Assembly: GCA_030040475.1 (NCBI GenBank)
Contig: JASHTQ010000317.1
Location: 1-23,832 of the forward strand
Direction of reading: 5' to 3'
DNA: 23,832 nucleotides
Source: Streptosporangiaceae bacterium
Lineage (GTDB): Bacteria; Actinomycetota; Actinomycetes; Streptosporangiales; Streptosporangiaceae
Shown: positions 22,640 through 23,832 of the stretch, one piece after another
Layout of the letters: every line of letters begins with the position of its first letter
How positions within the stretch are numbered: position 1 is the stretch's first letter
Translations under genes and position numbers: made by a program
The notes under the pieces: model-generated
What the model was told of the DNA's origin: nothing
What the model saw: the letters and a program-made list of their open reading frames with translations, nothing else
Database searches by the model: none

Positions 22640-22806
22640 GGTGACAAGATGCCGCAGGTCCGGAGCGCGGCGCGTCGGCCCGCGGGCAGCATCTGGATCG
22701 TCCGCGGTGGCCTGTGGGAGTATGCCCGCGGGCAGACGACCGGCCGCCGAAGCGGGGTTACGATCGCTGGCATAGGCATGACCTGCGGGCTGGAGGCGCC
22801 TGGATC

Positions 22807-23832
22807 ATGGTCGAATTTGGCTGCGTCCTGCTGGTTTCCGCGCTGCTGCTGCGCGGCTGGCCGCTGCCCGCGCTGGCGGTGCTGCTCGGCGGTTCCGTTG
22901 CCATCATCGCGGTGGACCTGTCGCTGCCGCGCTCCCCGCAGATCATGATCGCCGGCGCGGCGGGCATCGAGATCTGCTTTCTGGCGGCGACGCGAGGGCG
23001 GAGGTTCTCGGTCGCCGGCGTCGCCATGACCGACGCCTGCCTGCTGATTCCGGGTCCCGCGGGCGTCGACCTGGCCCAGTTCCGCGGCAGCGTGGCCGCC
23101 ATCACGATCATCGCCTGGCTGATCGGAAACTCGATCAGGCAGGCACAGGCCCAGGCCCAGCTGCGGCGCGCCCAGGCGGCCGCGCAGACCGCGATGGCGG
23201 AGCGGCTGCGGATCGCCCGCGAACTGCACGACATCGTGGCGCACAGCATCGGGATCATCGCGATCCAGGCGGGCGCGGGCCGCAGGGTTTTCGACGCCCA
23301 GCCGGCGCAGGCGCGCGACGCCCTGGCCGCCATCGAGGCCACCAGCAGGGAGACGCTGTCCGGACTGCGGCGGATGGTGACCGGGCTGCGGCTCGCCGAT
23401 CCGGCCCCCGCGCCTGGACAGGCGCCGCCGGGCCCGGCGCCGGCGGGTCTGGCGCCGGGCCCGGCGCCCGGCCTGGCCGACGTCGTGCGGCTTGCCGCCA
23501 CGACCCTGGACGCGGGCGTGCGGGTCGACGTGGACTGGCGCGGCAGCAGGGAGCCGCTCCCGGCCGACATCGACCTGTCGGCGTTCCGCATCGTCCAGGA
23601 GGCGGTCACGAACGTGGTCCGCCACGCCGGCACGGACCGGTGCCGGGTCTGCATCGACAGGCAGGACGGGCAGCTGTCGATCGAGGTCACCGACGGCGGG
23701 CGCGGCCGCGGCAGCGGCCTGGCCGGGACCGGCTACGGGATCACCGGCATGCGGGAGCGCGCCGCGCTGCTCGGCGGCGACTTCTCGGCCGGCCCGCGCC
23801 CCGGCGGCGGGTTCCGGGTCGCCGCCCGGCTG
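22807..23832 (+). CDS. Membrane sensor histidine kinase (HisKA_3), cut by window end
   Basis: The 342 codons present are open to the last base. About four membrane helices come first (VLLVSALLLRGWPLPALAVL to AAITIIAWLIGN), then a coiled segment rich in Gln/Ala, then the phospho-acceptor helix RIARELHDIVAHSIGIIAI. A proline/alanine linker follows, then the ATPase with the N-box IVQEAVTNVVRHA, DGGRGRGSG and YGITGMRERAALLGG. The end resembles the last strand of the domain, so little is missing. GGAGG lies ten bases before the ATG; the frame is open further upstream without a better start. A NarL-type partner is expected just outside the window. The likely target is the divergent ABC pair, by context. 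Confidence 0.9.
   Translation, partial: MVEFGCVLLVSALLLRGWPLPALAVLLGGSVAIIAVDLSLPRSPQIMIAGAAGIEICFLAATRGRRFSVAGVAMTDACLLIPGPAGVDLAQFRGSVAAITIIAWLIGNSIRQAQAQAQLRRAQAAAQTAMAERLRIARELHDIVAHSIGIIAIQAGAGRRVFDAQPAQARDALAAIEATSRETLSGLRRMVTGLRLADPAPAPGQAPPGPAPAGLAPGPAPGLADVVRLAATTLDAGVRVDVDWRGSREPLPADIDLSAFRIVQEAVTNVVRHAGTDRCRVCIDRQDGQLSIEVTDGGRGRGSGLAGTGYGITGMRERAALLGGDFSAGPRPGGGFRVAARL

Overview
The window is very GC-rich DNA with GTG starts, strong codon-position bias, AfsR/SARP and large LuxR (LAL) regulators, HisKA_3 kinases and MEDS proteins. It is best read as the chromosome of a filamentous actinomycete (Streptosporangiales/Streptomyces-like); the species cannot be named from the sequence.

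Positions 1-1930 are a gene graveyard. They hold an internally deleted LuxR/LAL regulator tail, an alpha/beta-hydrolase without its catalytic segment, a small secreted protein that runs tail-to-tail into that hydrolase relic, and a frameshifted, truncated AfsR/SARP start. An intact glutamate decarboxylase follows (2033-3421).

A minus-strand operon (6036 down to 3536) encodes an HSL-type esterase, a one-cysteine peroxiredoxin-like protein and, coupled by an ATGA overlap, a nitronate monooxygenase-like flavoprotein. Next come a small membrane zinc-ribbon protein, the remnant of a YhgE/DUF3533-like membrane protein, and a TDT/SLAC1-like transporter.

Positions 8577-15069 form a signalling island: an orphan receiver, a MEDS sensor - GAF/PAS kinase - NarL regulator operon, and a 1030-residue LAL regulator. 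The two divergent promoter regions flanking the two-component genes share the palindromic motif GGGYTARCCCTAC, which suggests one regulon. A MOSC/ferredoxin-reductase/2Fe-2S fusion converges on the LAL gene, followed by SnoaL-like and GNAT genes and about 550 bp of palindrome-rich non-coding DNA.

Positions 18519-19350 hold a truncated SDR gene divergent from a pair of cysteine-free ribosomal protein paralogues (L33 and type B L31) behind a Zur-like box, ended by a strong terminator. The L31 gene contains a near-perfect copy of the Illumina P5 adapter preceded by a T-run. This is a sequencing or assembly artefact, not biology. The window ends with a MacB/FtsX-type ABC exporter (minus) and a divergent HisKA_3 kinase (plus) cut by the window edge.

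I see no convincing new defence or mobile system. The most notable points are the adapter artefact, the Zur-type ribosomal operon, the shared operator motif around the MEDS/kinase/LAL island, and the repeat expansions inside and upstream of the regulators.
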